Below are positions 1 to 7,355 of a stretch of DNA of 17,977 nt, one piece after another. Each line of letters opens with the position of its first letter. Position 1 is the stretch's first letter. This DNA comes from an uncultured Bacteroides sp. (GTDB lineage Bacteria; Bacteroidota; Bacteroidia; Bacteroidales; Bacteroidaceae): the NCBI GenBank assembly GCA_900546355.1, contig URCM01000066.1:1-17977 (forward strand). The letters run 5' to 3'. The position numbers and the translations under genes are program-made. Under the pieces are notes generated by a model. It saw only the letters and a list, made by a program, of their open reading frames with translations. It was not told the origin of the DNA and made no database searches.

Positions 1-1
1 G

Positions 2-55
2 GCTTTGTGGCAGAAGCCGCTTAGCCGATATGGTGAATTTTTAACGGACTATTAA
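2..55 (+). CDS. 3' end of an upstream gene (partial), possibly the radical SAM partner of the next lipoprotein
   Basis: An open frame enters from the left edge in frame 2 and encodes 17 residues (ALWQKPLSRYGEFLTDY) before TAA at 53-55, leaving 15 bases before the next ATG. The other two forward frames stop earlier, at 24 and 44. The short gap and the aromatic, charged tail fit the end of a co-transcribed gene. Because the downstream lipoprotein belongs to a family that usually sits beside a radical SAM enzyme, this may be that enzyme's C-terminus. The identity is inference only; the fragment is too short to show any domain. Confidence 0.35.
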   Translation, partial: ALWQKPLSRYGEFLTDY

Positions 56-70
56 TAAATCAAAACGTAT

Positions 71-544
71 ATGAAAACAAACAAATGGATGACGCGCCTC
101 CTGTCGGGCGCACTGATTTCTTTAGGGTTCACATCTTGCGACAACGAGACGACAGATGATGTTTACCCATTAGAATACGGAAGCCCTTCCGTAGACTATC
201 GGGTAAAAGGCACCGTGACCGATGATGCCGGAAATCCCATCGAAAACATTCGGGTCATTATCCGGAATGCGTGGGACAACACGCCCAATCCGTATATGGA
301 TGATACGGTCTATACCGACAAGCAAGGGGAATTTGCCAACGAAATGAACACTACCGGAGGTATCGGCAAGCAGAAAGTTTACTTCGATGACATCGACGGA
401 GAAGCGAATGGAGGGCTATTCCAACCAGACAGTACAAACATCGCTGATATGGAAGCTACACTCGTCGAAGAAGGGCACGGAAGCTGGTACCAAGGGCAAT
501 ACGAGTTCACCGTCGAAAAGAAGCTGAAGAAAGATACGGAATAA
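71..544 (+). CDS. Small lipoprotein of the rSAM/lipoprotein system
   Basis: A 157-residue protein. Residues 1-22 form a basic, hydrophobic signal peptide ending LGFTSC, with the SPII lipidation Cys at 23. The next residues (DNETTDD) are acidic, resembling the Bacteroidetes lipoprotein export signal, so surface display is plausible. From about residue 40 there is a carboxypeptidase-regulatory-like beta-sandwich: the YRVKGTVTDDAGNPIENIRV stretch is the typical first strand pair, followed by YTDKQGEF. The Y-G-S-P motif just before this domain and the overall size match what I recall of the family NCBI names radical SAM-associated putative lipoprotein (TIGR04134), encoded next to a dedicated radical SAM enzyme (TIGR04133). 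The function of that pair is not known to me. The family call is from memory; the lipoprotein and the fold are seen directly. Confidence 0.8.
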   Translation: MKTNKWMTRLLSGALISLGFTSCDNETTDDVYPLEYGSPSVDYRVKGTVTDDAGNPIENIRVIIRNAWDNTPNPYMDDTVYTDKQGEFANEMNTTGGIGKQKVYFDDIDGEANGGLFQPDSTNIADMEATLVEEGHGSWYQGQYEFTVEKKLKKDTE

Positions 545-592
545 ACGACAGACGCATTCAACTGCGAAAACCAACACACCCTATTGTCCTGC

Positions 593-679
593 CAGTCCTG
601 TATAGTCAGGACTGCTGTCCTCTGCAGTCAGTACTCCAGTCCCAGCCTATCAGGACTGCAGTCCTGGCTATAAGGACTG
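593..679. repeat. Cluster of AGTCCTG/CAGGACT palindromes
   Basis: Six copies of AGTCC or its complement GGACT fall within 87 bases. They pair into CAGTCCTG(593-600)-tatagt-CAGGACTG(607-614), a perfect 16-base palindrome CAGGACTGCAGTCCTG at 651-666, and CAGTCC(659-664)...GGACTG(674-679) around a GGCTATAA core. The repeated TATA-centred hairpin suggests two related units. The function is unknown; a REP-like intergenic element or a terminator is possible. Confidence 0.75.
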
Positions 680-749
680 AGGGGAGAAGCTATATGCATC
701 GGGCCATGCAGCAATATCCCTTCACAATATCAACCTATTAAAAGGAATG

Positions 750-877
750 GAACGCAAAGACGCAGAAGCGCTGAGTTTTTATCTTTGAGAGAGCCAAGAG
801 TACAAAGGCCGGCATTGGGCTTCGCAACCTTTTACCTTCTCCAAATTATCCTTTCGCGCCTTTGCGCCTTTGCGTTC
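750..877. repeat. Imperfect inverted repeat of CGCAAAG-type units
   Basis: The left arm at 750-775 and the right arm at 852-877 are complementary at 20 of 26 positions. The arms are built from approximately 9-base units (GAACGCAAAG, GGCGCAAAG). Similarly organised arms occur at 4827-4880 and 14662-14930, so this appears to be one class of dispersed intergenic element. Confidence 0.65.
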
Positions 878-952
878 AATATAAAGAATCACCGGCTTTT
901 CGCATTTCATTTCTGTTTGACCATAAAGCCTCTACGGTGAAAGACGTTTCCC

Positions 953-2434
953 TTAGAACTGGAAGTAAATGAAAGGCTGGATGTCGCTGCTCTTTACCTG
1001 AATCACGATAAATATCAACACAATGACCAGCAACGCCTGCCCTACCAGCGGAAGGCGGACCACGCCCCGGCTGCACGCATCCTGCCAGCTATCGGGCAAC
1101 CAATGAAGCACGTAACCCAACGCCATCAGCGCAAAAACTTTCCAATAACCCGTAATCAACTGCACGAACAATTCGGGATGGAACGAAGTAAAGATTTGGC
1201 GGATCATCGTCTGCGAACCTTCGAACGTGGTGTTGCGGAAGAATATCCAGCAGAAGCAGACGAAATGGAAGGTAATCACCACCGCAAAGAAACGCCGAAT
1301 CCCCGTACTGCGATAGGTCTTGGGACGGTGCAACAGGCTGCGCAAGAACTTATGCACCGCCAACGCTGCTCCATGAAGCCCTCCCCACACGATGAAATTC
1401 CAAGAAGCTCCGTGCCACAAGCCTCCCAAAAGCATCGTTACAATCAAGTTGACGTACGTGCGGACCTTCCCCTTGCGGTTCCCTCCCATCGAAATGTACA
1501 GATAATCGCGGAGCCACGTAGAAAGGGATATGTGCCAGCGATGCCAGAAATCGGTCACGCTGTCCGACTTGTATGGCGAATTGAAGTTGATGGGGAAACG
1601 GAAGCCCAGCAGCAGGGCAAGCCCGATTGCCATATCGCTGTACCCCGAAAAGTCGCAATAAATCTGCAGCGCATAGCCATATACCCCGAACAGGTTTTCC
1701 AACCCCGAATACAAACCGGGATTATCGAAGATGCGCTCCACGAAATTGATGCTGATGTAATCGGATATGACCGCCTTCTTGAACAGCCCGCTCACGATAA
1801 AGAAGATACCCTGCCCGAACATCTCGTTGGTAACCTTGAGCGGCTGGCGTATCTGAGGCACAAAGTCGCGTGCACGCACAATAGGACCCGCCACCAGCTG
1901 GGGAAAGAACGATACATAAAAAGCATAATCGAGCAGGCTGGAAAGTGGTTTCAGGTCGCCCCTATACACATCGAGGGTGTAGCTGAGCGACTGGAAGGTA
2001 AAGAAGGAAATGCCTACCGGCAGGAAGATGTCGAGCGGTTCAAAACTTCCGTTCCACAAAGGGCATAGCATTTCGTAAAAGAAGTTGGTGTATTTGAAGT
2101 AACACAACAAGCCCAGGTTAATGCACAGGCTGACAACTACCAGAAACTTCCTTTTCCAATGAGCGACCGTATGCGCCATCTGCCGGGCAAGCAGGAAGTC
2201 GCTCACCGTCACAATTCCCAACAGGAAAAAATAAATGCCGCTGCTTTTGTAATAGAAATAATACGAAAATGCCGTGACGAACAGCAGGCGTGCCGTCGTC
2301 TTTTTCTGCAACAGCGCATAAACCAGGCTGAACCCTAAAAAAAGAAACAGAAACAGTCCGCTGTTGAATATCATCGGCTGGCTGGGGTCATAAGTCAGGA
2401 CCTCTGCCAGTTTACTCCAATCCAGTTGCCACAT
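953..2434 (-). CDS. MBOAT-family membrane O-acyltransferase (AlgI/DltB-like)
   Basis: A 493-residue polytopic membrane protein, the usual size for AlgI-type acyltransferases (about 470-520). Hydrophobic helices run through the whole length. Family landmarks are the F-W-H-R-W-H segment (residues 296-301), Y-L-Y-I-S-M-G-G-N-R (311-320), and G-L-W-H-G-A-S with the near-invariant MBOAT histidine at residue 341. Family members move an acyl group, usually acetyl, from a cytoplasmic donor across the inner membrane for transfer to an extracytoplasmic glycan. The ATG overlaps the end of the upstream SGNH gene by 23 bases, so the two are translationally linked. The context with two SGNH proteins supports polysaccharide O-acetylation, as in alginate (AlgI/J/X) or peptidoglycan (PatA/B) systems. 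The glycan target cannot be told from the sequence. Confidence 0.93.
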   Translation of the reverse strand: MWQLDWSKLAEVLTYDPSQPMIFNSGLFLFLFLGFSLVYALLQKKTTARLLFVTAFSYYFYYKSSGIYFFLLGIVTVSDFLLARQMAHTVAHWKRKFLVVVSLCINLGLLCYFKYTNFFYEMLCPLWNGSFEPLDIFLPVGISFFTFQSLSYTLDVYRGDLKPLSSLLDYAFYVSFFPQLVAGPIVRARDFVPQIRQPLKVTNEMFGQGIFFIVSGLFKKAVISDYISINFVERIFDNPGLYSGLENLFGVYGYALQIYCDFSGYSDMAIGLALLLGFRFPINFNSPYKSDSVTDFWHRWHISLSTWLRDYLYISMGGNRKGKVRTYVNLIVTMLLGGLWHGASWNFIVWGGLHGAALAVHKFLRSLLHRPKTYRSTGIRRFFAVVITFHFVCFCWIFFRNTTFEGSQTMIRQIFTSFHPELFVQLITGYWKVFALMALGYVLHWLPDSWQDACSRGVVRLPLVGQALLVIVLIFIVIQVKSSDIQPFIYFQF

Positions 2435-3362
2435 AATCGTTGTAAGCCTTTATGAATGCTTCGTGAAGCAATAAACCTTGTACTATATATCCTTCTCTCG
2501 TAAAATGAATCTTGTCGCGCTGATAGAAATGTGCCGCATTCCAGTTCAGGCAGGCACGCTCCTTTCCTCCCACAATATCGTATAAGTCCCAAACGGCAAG
2601 CCCGTTCTCGCGTGCGAAACGCAATTCGGTACTTACCACCGAAGGTGTCCGCGGATTGATGACACGCGGTCCGCGCCGTCCGTTCCTAACGTAAGCACCG
2701 GGCGGAGTTGTCCATAAAAAAGCCGCACCGGGACATTGCTGTTTCAATACAGCCAGCATGGTTCTCATGGCTTCTGTATGTTCGGAAGCAGAATAACGCC
2801 TCCCGTGCGCCTCGTTTGTTCCAAATGACACGATTACCAAATCGGGATGCAAGTCTGCCACCTTTTGCAAACGTTCGGGCGTGGAATACGAAGCGCAAGT
2901 AGCTCCATTTACCCCCAAGATATGATACACCACTCCTTCCCTGCCTGTTTCCACCGCCAATCCCGAAGTCTGATAAGACACCGGAAGGTCTTCTACTGCC
3001 CTCATTCCGAAATCATCTTCCAGACAACGGCGCATCACATACGGAAAGACGTGTCCACGTACATGCGAATCGCCGATATGCACAATGCGTACCGGACGGT
3101 CCAACCGTTTTAACTTTGCAAAGAAAGGCGCTAAAGAAGCCGTCGGGTCTGTCAGAACATTATCTTCAGTCTGCAAGAACTTATCCGGCATCGGACTGTC
3201 TACGGCAATGAATTCCATAAGCCGGGTCATCTCTTCACTGGAATATATCGGCTCCGAATGCCTGTCCGGCATGGGCTGGACGGGTATAGTATCTTGCGCG
3301 TATACCCATTGTCCCACCAGAAAGAGCAATGCTAAAGCGTATCGTAACCTATTCATTTTCAT
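2412..3362 (-). CDS. Secreted SGNH/GDSL hydrolase-fold protein, probable acetyl-transfer partner of the MBOAT
   Basis: About 316 residues. Three possible ATGs lie at 3380, 3362 and 3356. I chose 3362 because it directly precedes a clean signal peptide (hydrophobic ALALLFLVGQWVYA, then Q) and has GGAAAG just upstream; 3356 is nearly as good. Numbered from 3362, the SGNH blocks are I-G-D-S-H (catalytic Ser99), the G-V-N-G-A block II glycine, G-T-N-E (Asn183), and D-K-I-H (Asp283, His286). The full Ser-Asp-His set is present, so it should be active in the periplasm. Its start lies inside the end of the preceding SGNH gene and its end overlaps the MBOAT start, a tight operon. By analogy with AlgJ/AlgX or PatB it may place acetyl groups on a glycan; a deacetylase role is the alternative. 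Confidence 0.88.
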   Translation of the reverse strand: MKMNRLRYALALLFLVGQWVYAQDTIPVQPMPDRHSEPIYSSEEMTRLMEFIAVDSPMPDKFLQTEDNVLTDPTASLAPFFAKLKRLDRPVRIVHIGDSHVRGHVFPYVMRRCLEDDFGMRAVEDLPVSYQTSGLAVETGREGVVYHILGVNGATCASYSTPERLQKVADLHPDLVIVSFGTNEAHGRRYSASEHTEAMRTMLAVLKQQCPGAAFLWTTPPGAYVRNGRRGPRVINPRTPSVVSTELRFARENGLAVWDLYDIVGGKERACLNWNAAHFYQRDKIHFTREGYIVQGLLLHEAFIKAYNDYVATGLE

Positions 3363-4725
3363 AAGCTTTCCGTTTCTCATGCTGTTCTTTGCCGTACATC
3401 AATGTCTCAAATAACAATTCAGCCAAGTGTTTCCCTCCTCTGAAATTAATATGGGTATAATCGTAGTTTGCCATCTGAGGCTTGCTTTCCACCATTTTCA
3501 CGATGCTGCCTTCTCCCCCCATCGCTTCGTAAAGATTCCAAAAAGCGATATGCGTCTCGGCAGCCAGTGCCTGCTGATAGCGCACCAGGTTCTTGACACC
3601 CGGCATCGTACGCAACTCGCCTGTCTCATCCTTCGACTCACGGTCTCCGATGCTGACCAGCAAGAAGGAAGCTTGCGGGAATGCCTCTTTCAAACGGTTG
3701 ATTACCTTCACCATATCGGAAGTGTAATAGCGGTAATTCGTTATGCCTTCCGATGCTACGTTCAGCCCATATTGCAAGACAATCAAGTCGTATGTACGCA
3801 ACCGGTTGTATGCACGTAATATCCGCATCGGCACTCCTCCCAGCTGTTGTCCGCTGCTTCCACGTGTACTGAAATTATCCACAACCACTCCACTATTCCC
3901 ATCCATGGTCACCCCATAACCTACCACGGTAGAATCGAACTTCTCTACTGTCCAAGTTACATTCCGGATAGCACCTCTGACTGTAGCCACCTGTAAAGTG
4001 CTGTCGCCTGAAAACGCATACGAAACCGTATCTTTTTGATTGGTCACAGCAGACAGCCAAACTGAATCGGAAGCCACAAAGTAAAGTGAAGAAGCGTCAC
4101 ACGACTCTAAATGAGAAGCGTAGGTACGCTGTCCTTTTAACGTAACCCACGCCCCGGCAGAAGGAAAATAATAATGATTAGACAAATCCTGCAACCGGCG
4201 GTTAAAACCCACCGAGTCGGTCACAGAATGGGATTTCCAACCGGAAAATTCATGCCGTACCGTAGGACGGAACCCAGCCACACGGGAAGTAATCGGCACA
4301 TAACCGACACCGCATCCGCCGAAACGAGACTGAAACATCGCACGTAAATCGCTGGTCAGAATATCTCCTTCGATAAAGGAATCGCCAAAATAAGCAATGC
4401 GTACCGGACGATTCAAAGTGGCACATTGAGCCAATGCATCATAAAAATGAGACATTCCGCGCATCGTAGAGTCAGCATAGTCTTCAATACAGGTCATCCC
4501 CGTCTTGCAAGTATCGACAAAGACCGGCTTAACAACCGGAAAAAATGCCAACGAATCAGAGTCGGAACACACTTCTTCTATCGGTTCCGGACGCAAATCC
4601 GACAACAAATCAACCTTACGCAACGTATATCCATCGATTTGAATCGCAGGAAGAAAATACATGGCCAATAAACCACCCGTCACCAACAAAGCAAAGACAA
4701 AGGTGGCTGTTACTTTATTTTTCAT
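3349..4725 (-). CDS. Membrane-anchored SGNH-fold protein with a large insert
   Basis: 458 residues from ATG at 4725. An in-frame ATG further upstream (4806) would add 27 residues without signal-peptide character and would extend past the -7 box, so I reject it; AGAAG sits just before 4725. Residues 5-27 are a single hydrophobic segment, a signal anchor or uncleaved signal. SGNH blocks are F-G-D-S-F-I-E-G-D (Ser116), S-T-R-G-S-S-G (Gly289), Q-Y-G-L-N (Asn322) and Y-D-Y-T-H (Asp422, His425). Some 170 residues separate blocks I and II, much more than in the minimal fold, and include a beta-rich stretch (about 185-285) that could be a carbohydrate-binding module. First gene of the SGNH-SGNH-MBOAT operon; likely an O-acetyltransferase or esterase acting on an envelope glycan. 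Confidence 0.85.
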   Translation of the reverse strand: MKNKVTATFVFALLVTGGLLAMYFLPAIQIDGYTLRKVDLLSDLRPEPIEEVCSDSDSLAFFPVVKPVFVDTCKTGMTCIEDYADSTMRGMSHFYDALAQCATLNRPVRIAYFGDSFIEGDILTSDLRAMFQSRFGGCGVGYVPITSRVAGFRPTVRHEFSGWKSHSVTDSVGFNRRLQDLSNHYYFPSAGAWVTLKGQRTYASHLESCDASSLYFVASDSVWLSAVTNQKDTVSYAFSGDSTLQVATVRGAIRNVTWTVEKFDSTVVGYGVTMDGNSGVVVDNFSTRGSSGQQLGGVPMRILRAYNRLRTYDLIVLQYGLNVASEGITNYRYYTSDMVKVINRLKEAFPQASFLLVSIGDRESKDETGELRTMPGVKNLVRYQQALAAETHIAFWNLYEAMGGEGSIVKMVESKPQMANYDYTHINFRGGKHLAELLFETLMYGKEQHEKRKAYENE

Positions 4726-4749
4726 CGTTCTTCTCACTAAAAAACGGCG

Positions 4750-4757
4750 CAAAGATA
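4750..4757 (-). promoter_or_regulatory. Bacteroidetes -7 box for the SGNH-SGNH-MBOAT operon
   Basis: On the minus strand the sequence TATCTTTG matches TAnnTTTG exactly. It lies 25 bases upstream of the chosen ATG at 4725, giving a short leader. I see no good TTTG -33 element at the usual distance. Confidence 0.5.
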
Positions 4758-4826
4758 ACAGATTTTCAATAGATAACCGAATAGAACAAAACAGAAATTT
4801 GTTCAATCAAGCCATCTACAGAAAAA

Positions 4827-4880
4827 CACGGAGACACAAAGCCTTTTTCATCTTCTCGTGAAAAGCTCTGTATCTCCGTG
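4827..4880 (-). terminator. Hairpin terminator after the LpxA-like gene, built from a CACGGAGACACAAAG repeat
   Basis: The arms 4827-4850 and 4859-4880 pair almost completely (CACGGAGA, ACA and AGC blocks and TTTTCA) around an 8-base loop. Read on the minus strand the hairpin is followed by GTTTTTCTG, so it can terminate the gene ending at 4907 and separate it from the next operon. The arm sequence belongs to the same class of short-unit inverted repeats as those at 750-877 and 14662-14930. Confidence 0.65.
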
Positions 4881-4906
4881 ACACTGTATTCCAATATAGA
4901 ACCGGC

Positions 4907-5674
4907 TTAGTGGATAATGCCCAACTTGGACGATTCTACGAACTGAATGATGGTATCGATTTCCTTACTGTGTGGTATCTGCTCACGGATACGAATCAAC
5001 GCATCGTGTTGTGAAGTATTCGCTTTGTACAAAATACGGTATGCCTGCGCAATGTGCTTAATCAACGTGTCTGAGAAACCGAAACGTTCCAATACAATGG
5101 TATTGATGCTGTAGAACTCAATCGGTTCATGAGCCGCCACGATATAAGGAGGGATATCACGCACGAAACGGCATCCGCCTTGTACAACCGAGAAACTGCC
5201 CAAACGGGTATTACCCTGCATCAGGACATTCGATGTCAGAATCGAATAGTCGAAAATGGTACAGCAGCCTGACACTTGCGAACCATTGCCGATGATACAC
5301 TTGTTGCCTACCGTCACATCATGTGACAAACGGGCACCTGTCATGATGAAGTTTCCGTCACCGATAGAAGTCTCATGGTCTGCATGTGTACCACGGATAA
5401 TAACCGCATTTTCACGAATCACGTTGTTGTTGCCGACACGTGCAATGGTGTCTTCACCTTTATAAGCAAAATCCTGCGGAACAGCCGCAACTACCGCTCC
5501 CTGATAAACTTTGTTTCCGTTTCCCATACGCGTTCCGCTCATCAAGCTGGCGTAGGGCATAATTTCATTGTCATCGCCTATCTCCACATTCTTGTCGATA
5601 TAAGCGAACGGATGTACTGTCACATTGTTGCCAATCTTTGCAGAAGGGTCAACATAAGCTAAAGGGCTAATCAT
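4907..5674 (-). CDS. Divergent LpxA-like left-handed beta-helix acyltransferase
   Basis: 255 residues, about the length of E. coli LpxA. Residues 1-180 carry the hexapeptide repeats of a left-handed beta-helix (I-G-N-N, I-G-D-D, and so on). Residues 190-255 match the LpxA C-terminal helical domain, with D-I-P-P-Y at 173-177 and L-E-R-F-G-F-S. LpxA transfers a hydroxyacyl chain from ACP to UDP-GlcNAc, the first step of lipid A synthesis. Aligned by eye to E. coli LpxA, the general base His125 is kept (His118), but Lys76, His99, His122, His144 and His160 correspond to Ala70, Ile93, Arg115, Cys137 and Gln153. The gene stands alone instead of in the usual lpxD-lpxC/fabZ-lpxA cluster. I therefore call it a paralogue with altered or unknown substrate, not the housekeeping LpxA. 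No Shine-Dalgarno is visible. Confidence 0.82.
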   Translation of the reverse strand: MISPLAYVDPSAKIGNNVTVHPFAYIDKNVEIGDDNEIMPYASLMSGTRMGNGNKVYQGAVVAAVPQDFAYKGEDTIARVGNNNVIRENAVIIRGTHADHETSIGDGNFIMTGARLSHDVTVGNKCIIGNGSQVSGCCTIFDYSILTSNVLMQGNTRLGSFSVVQGGCRFVRDIPPYIVAAHEPIEFYSINTIVLERFGFSDTLIKHIAQAYRILYKANTSQHDALIRIREQIPHSKEIDTIIQFVESSKLGIIH

Positions 5675-5809
5675 AGTTATTCTGTTTTTAATGTTAGTTC
5701 AATATACATATCCCAAACCAAAGAGTGGTTACCAAAGGATATAGCGAAAAACGTCTCTCATTTATACCAAAAAATATGACATTTAAACAATCTTCCTGCT
5801 CTTCGTGTA

Positions 5810-5839
5810 TAAAGTTACGGAATTTTATTATATAGCAAA
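5810..5839 (-). promoter_or_regulatory. Probable promoter of the LpxA-like gene
   Basis: On the minus strand TTTG (5836-5839) is followed after 18 bases by TAACTTTA (5810-5817), one mismatch from TAnnTTTG. It lies downstream of the efflux-operon terminator and implies a leader of roughly 130 bases. Confidence 0.45.
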
Positions 5840-5884
5840 CAATTTTTGCAAAAAAAATGTGCTTACTTTCCATGCGGTAGCAAA

Positions 5885-5925
5885 AAACCCGTCATTGATT
5901 CGCTCGCTTCATCAATGACGGGTTT
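5885..5925 (-). terminator. Strong intrinsic terminator of the RND efflux operon
   Basis: A perfect 15-base stem (5885-5899 paired with 5911-5925, AAACCCGTCATTGAT) encloses an 11-base loop. On the minus strand it is followed by TTTTTT. It begins 41 bases past the stop of the outer-membrane channel gene. The remainder of the 291-base gap to the LpxA-like gene holds only that gene's promoter. Confidence 0.9.
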
Positions 5926-5965
5926 ATTCATCTTAATATTTTTTATCGTTCAGACACAAAATCAT

Positions 5966-7348
5966 TTACCTACCTCCGCCCAATGCACTATACAAAGAAA
6001 CGACTGCCTGTATGCGCTGCATATTGTCCGAAACTTCGGTCAATTGAGCGCTCAGCAGGTTCTGCTGTGCCGTCAGGATTTCCAGGTATGTGGCATCACC
6101 ACTTTGGAACAATGCTTTGGTATAAGTAACCGCCTTGTCCAACTGGTCTACCTGCTGACGGTCGTGTTCCAGCTTCTTGTCCTGTGTATCATAGAGACGC
6201 AAGGCATTGCTGACTTCCTCTCCGGCTTCCAGAATGGTCTGCTGGTAATTCATACGTGCAATCTCTTCTTCAGCTTTCGAAACCTTTAAGTTAGCCACTA
6301 ATTTGCCATTGTTAAAGATAGGTTGTGCCAATGAAGCCAATGCCTGAAACATGAACTCAGCCGGATTGGCAACCGAAATGTTCGACCCGTTCGTCCAACC
6401 TGCCGTAGCCGTAATGTTCAATCCCGGATAAAACGCAGCACGCGCCTGATTGGTTGTATAATATGCACTTGCCAAAGTCATCTCGGCAATCTTTACATCG
6501 GGACGGTTTTCCAACAATTGCAAAGGAACGCCTACCGTCAAATCTTCCGGCATCACCTGCTCATCCAAAGTATTGCGGTCAATCGGTTGAGGAGTCTTTG
6601 CCAACAGCACGCAAAGCGAGTTCTCAGTTTCACGCACCTGACGCTGCAAGTCCAGCAACGAAGCCTGTACCTGATGGTAAGCGGCACGCATCTGGGCTAC
6701 AGCTGCCTCGGTAGTCATTCCGGCAATCTTCATCGCTTCCATCGTGCGTACGTTTTCCTTATAGATGTCTACAGTCTGGCTTGTAATCTCTACCTGACGG
6801 TCGAGCATCAACAAAGAATAATACGTATTCGCAATGCCGCAAATGATTTGCGAACGTGTAGCTTGTTCAGAATATTGGCTCTGAAGATAAGCCACCTTCT
6901 GCCCGCGTTTCGTATTCAGAATCTTACCGAAGAAATCAAGTTCCCAACTGGCTGCAACCGGCAGCGTATAAGCCTTTACATAATTTCCTCCATCCATGCT
7001 GGTTGCAGTACCTTGAGGAGCCAGATTGATGGAAGGGAGATAAGACAACTTGGCAGCAGTCAGCATGACTTTCGCTTCTTCCACCCGAAGGGCGGCAGCC
7101 TGCAAATCCACATTGTTCGCCAATCCCTCTTCAATAAGCGCCTGCAGCTTGGCATCGCGGAAAACTTCTTGCCAAGGCAGGTTTCCCATATTTGTCGTAT
7201 CGGTTGTTGCCAACGTATCCGTAGGCGAAACCGGGTCACGGTAGATGCCCGAAGCATCTATCGTTTCCGGACGGTCATACGATTTATAAATGTGGCAGCT
7301 GCTCATCATAGCAGCTACGCACACAATTCCTATTATTTGTTTCTTCAT
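5966..7348 (-). CDS. Outer-membrane efflux channel, TolC/OprM-type lipoprotein
   Basis: 460 residues from ATG at 7348 (an ATG at 7354 would add two residues). A longer reading from 7480 would lie inside the pump gene and lacks a signal peptide. Residues 1-17 are a signal sequence ending A-M-M-S-S-C, with lipid Cys at 18, as in OprM/CusC-type channels. Two copies of the outer-membrane efflux protein repeat follow, each with long amphipathic helices (for example L-Q-A-A-A-L-R-V-E-E-A-K and, in the second, A-T-Y-L-E-I-L-T-A-Q-Q-N-L-L). L-L-E-N-R-P-D-V, the conserved start of the second repeat, is present. It forms the exit duct for the RND pump encoded immediately upstream; only a few bases separate the pump stop codon from this start. 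Confidence 0.95.
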   Translation of the reverse strand: MKKQIIGIVCVAAMMSSCHIYKSYDRPETIDASGIYRDPVSPTDTLATTDTTNMGNLPWQEVFRDAKLQALIEEGLANNVDLQAAALRVEEAKVMLTAAKLSYLPSINLAPQGTATSMDGGNYVKAYTLPVAASWELDFFGKILNTKRGQKVAYLQSQYSEQATRSQIICGIANTYYSLLMLDRQVEITSQTVDIYKENVRTMEAMKIAGMTTEAAVAQMRAAYHQVQASLLDLQRQVRETENSLCVLLAKTPQPIDRNTLDEQVMPEDLTVGVPLQLLENRPDVKIAEMTLASAYYTTNQARAAFYPGLNITATAGWTNGSNISVANPAEFMFQALASLAQPIFNNGKLVANLKVSKAEEEIARMNYQQTILEAGEEVSNALRLYDTQDKKLEHDRQQVDQLDKAVTYTKALFQSGDATYLEILTAQQNLLSAQLTEVSDNMQRIQAVVSLYSALGGGR

Positions 7349-7355
7349 TATCATC

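Larger units (their letters stand above)
545..952. other. Gene-free 408-base stretch between convergent genes, rich in inverted repeats
   Basis: This lies between the ends of the plus-strand lipoprotein gene and the minus-strand MBOAT gene. I see no credible coding sequence in it. It contains the AGTCC/GGACT palindrome cluster (593-679) and a long imperfect inverted repeat of CGCAAAG-type units (750-877), both listed separately. As a convergent region it needs transcription terminators for both sides, and the hairpins may serve as these, although no classical T-tract follows them. Confidence 0.7.

Noticed and set aside
593..679. CRISPR array
   Set aside because: The repeats are 5-8 bases, in alternating orientation and without regular spacers; no cas gene is present.
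1103..2068. 321-residue plus-strand open frame opposite the MBOAT gene
   Set aside because: It is fully antisense to a recognisable MBOAT gene, has low-complexity His/Gln/Arg-rich content and no signal or domain; a codon-bias shadow.
4726..4806. 27-residue longer N-terminus for the membrane-anchored SGNH protein
   Set aside because: It would place the -7 box inside the coding region and put a charged stretch ahead of the signal anchor.
4907..5674. Housekeeping lpxA assignment
   Set aside because: The neighbours are not lipid A genes and five of six key active-site residues differ from E. coli LpxA, so the gene symbol is withheld.
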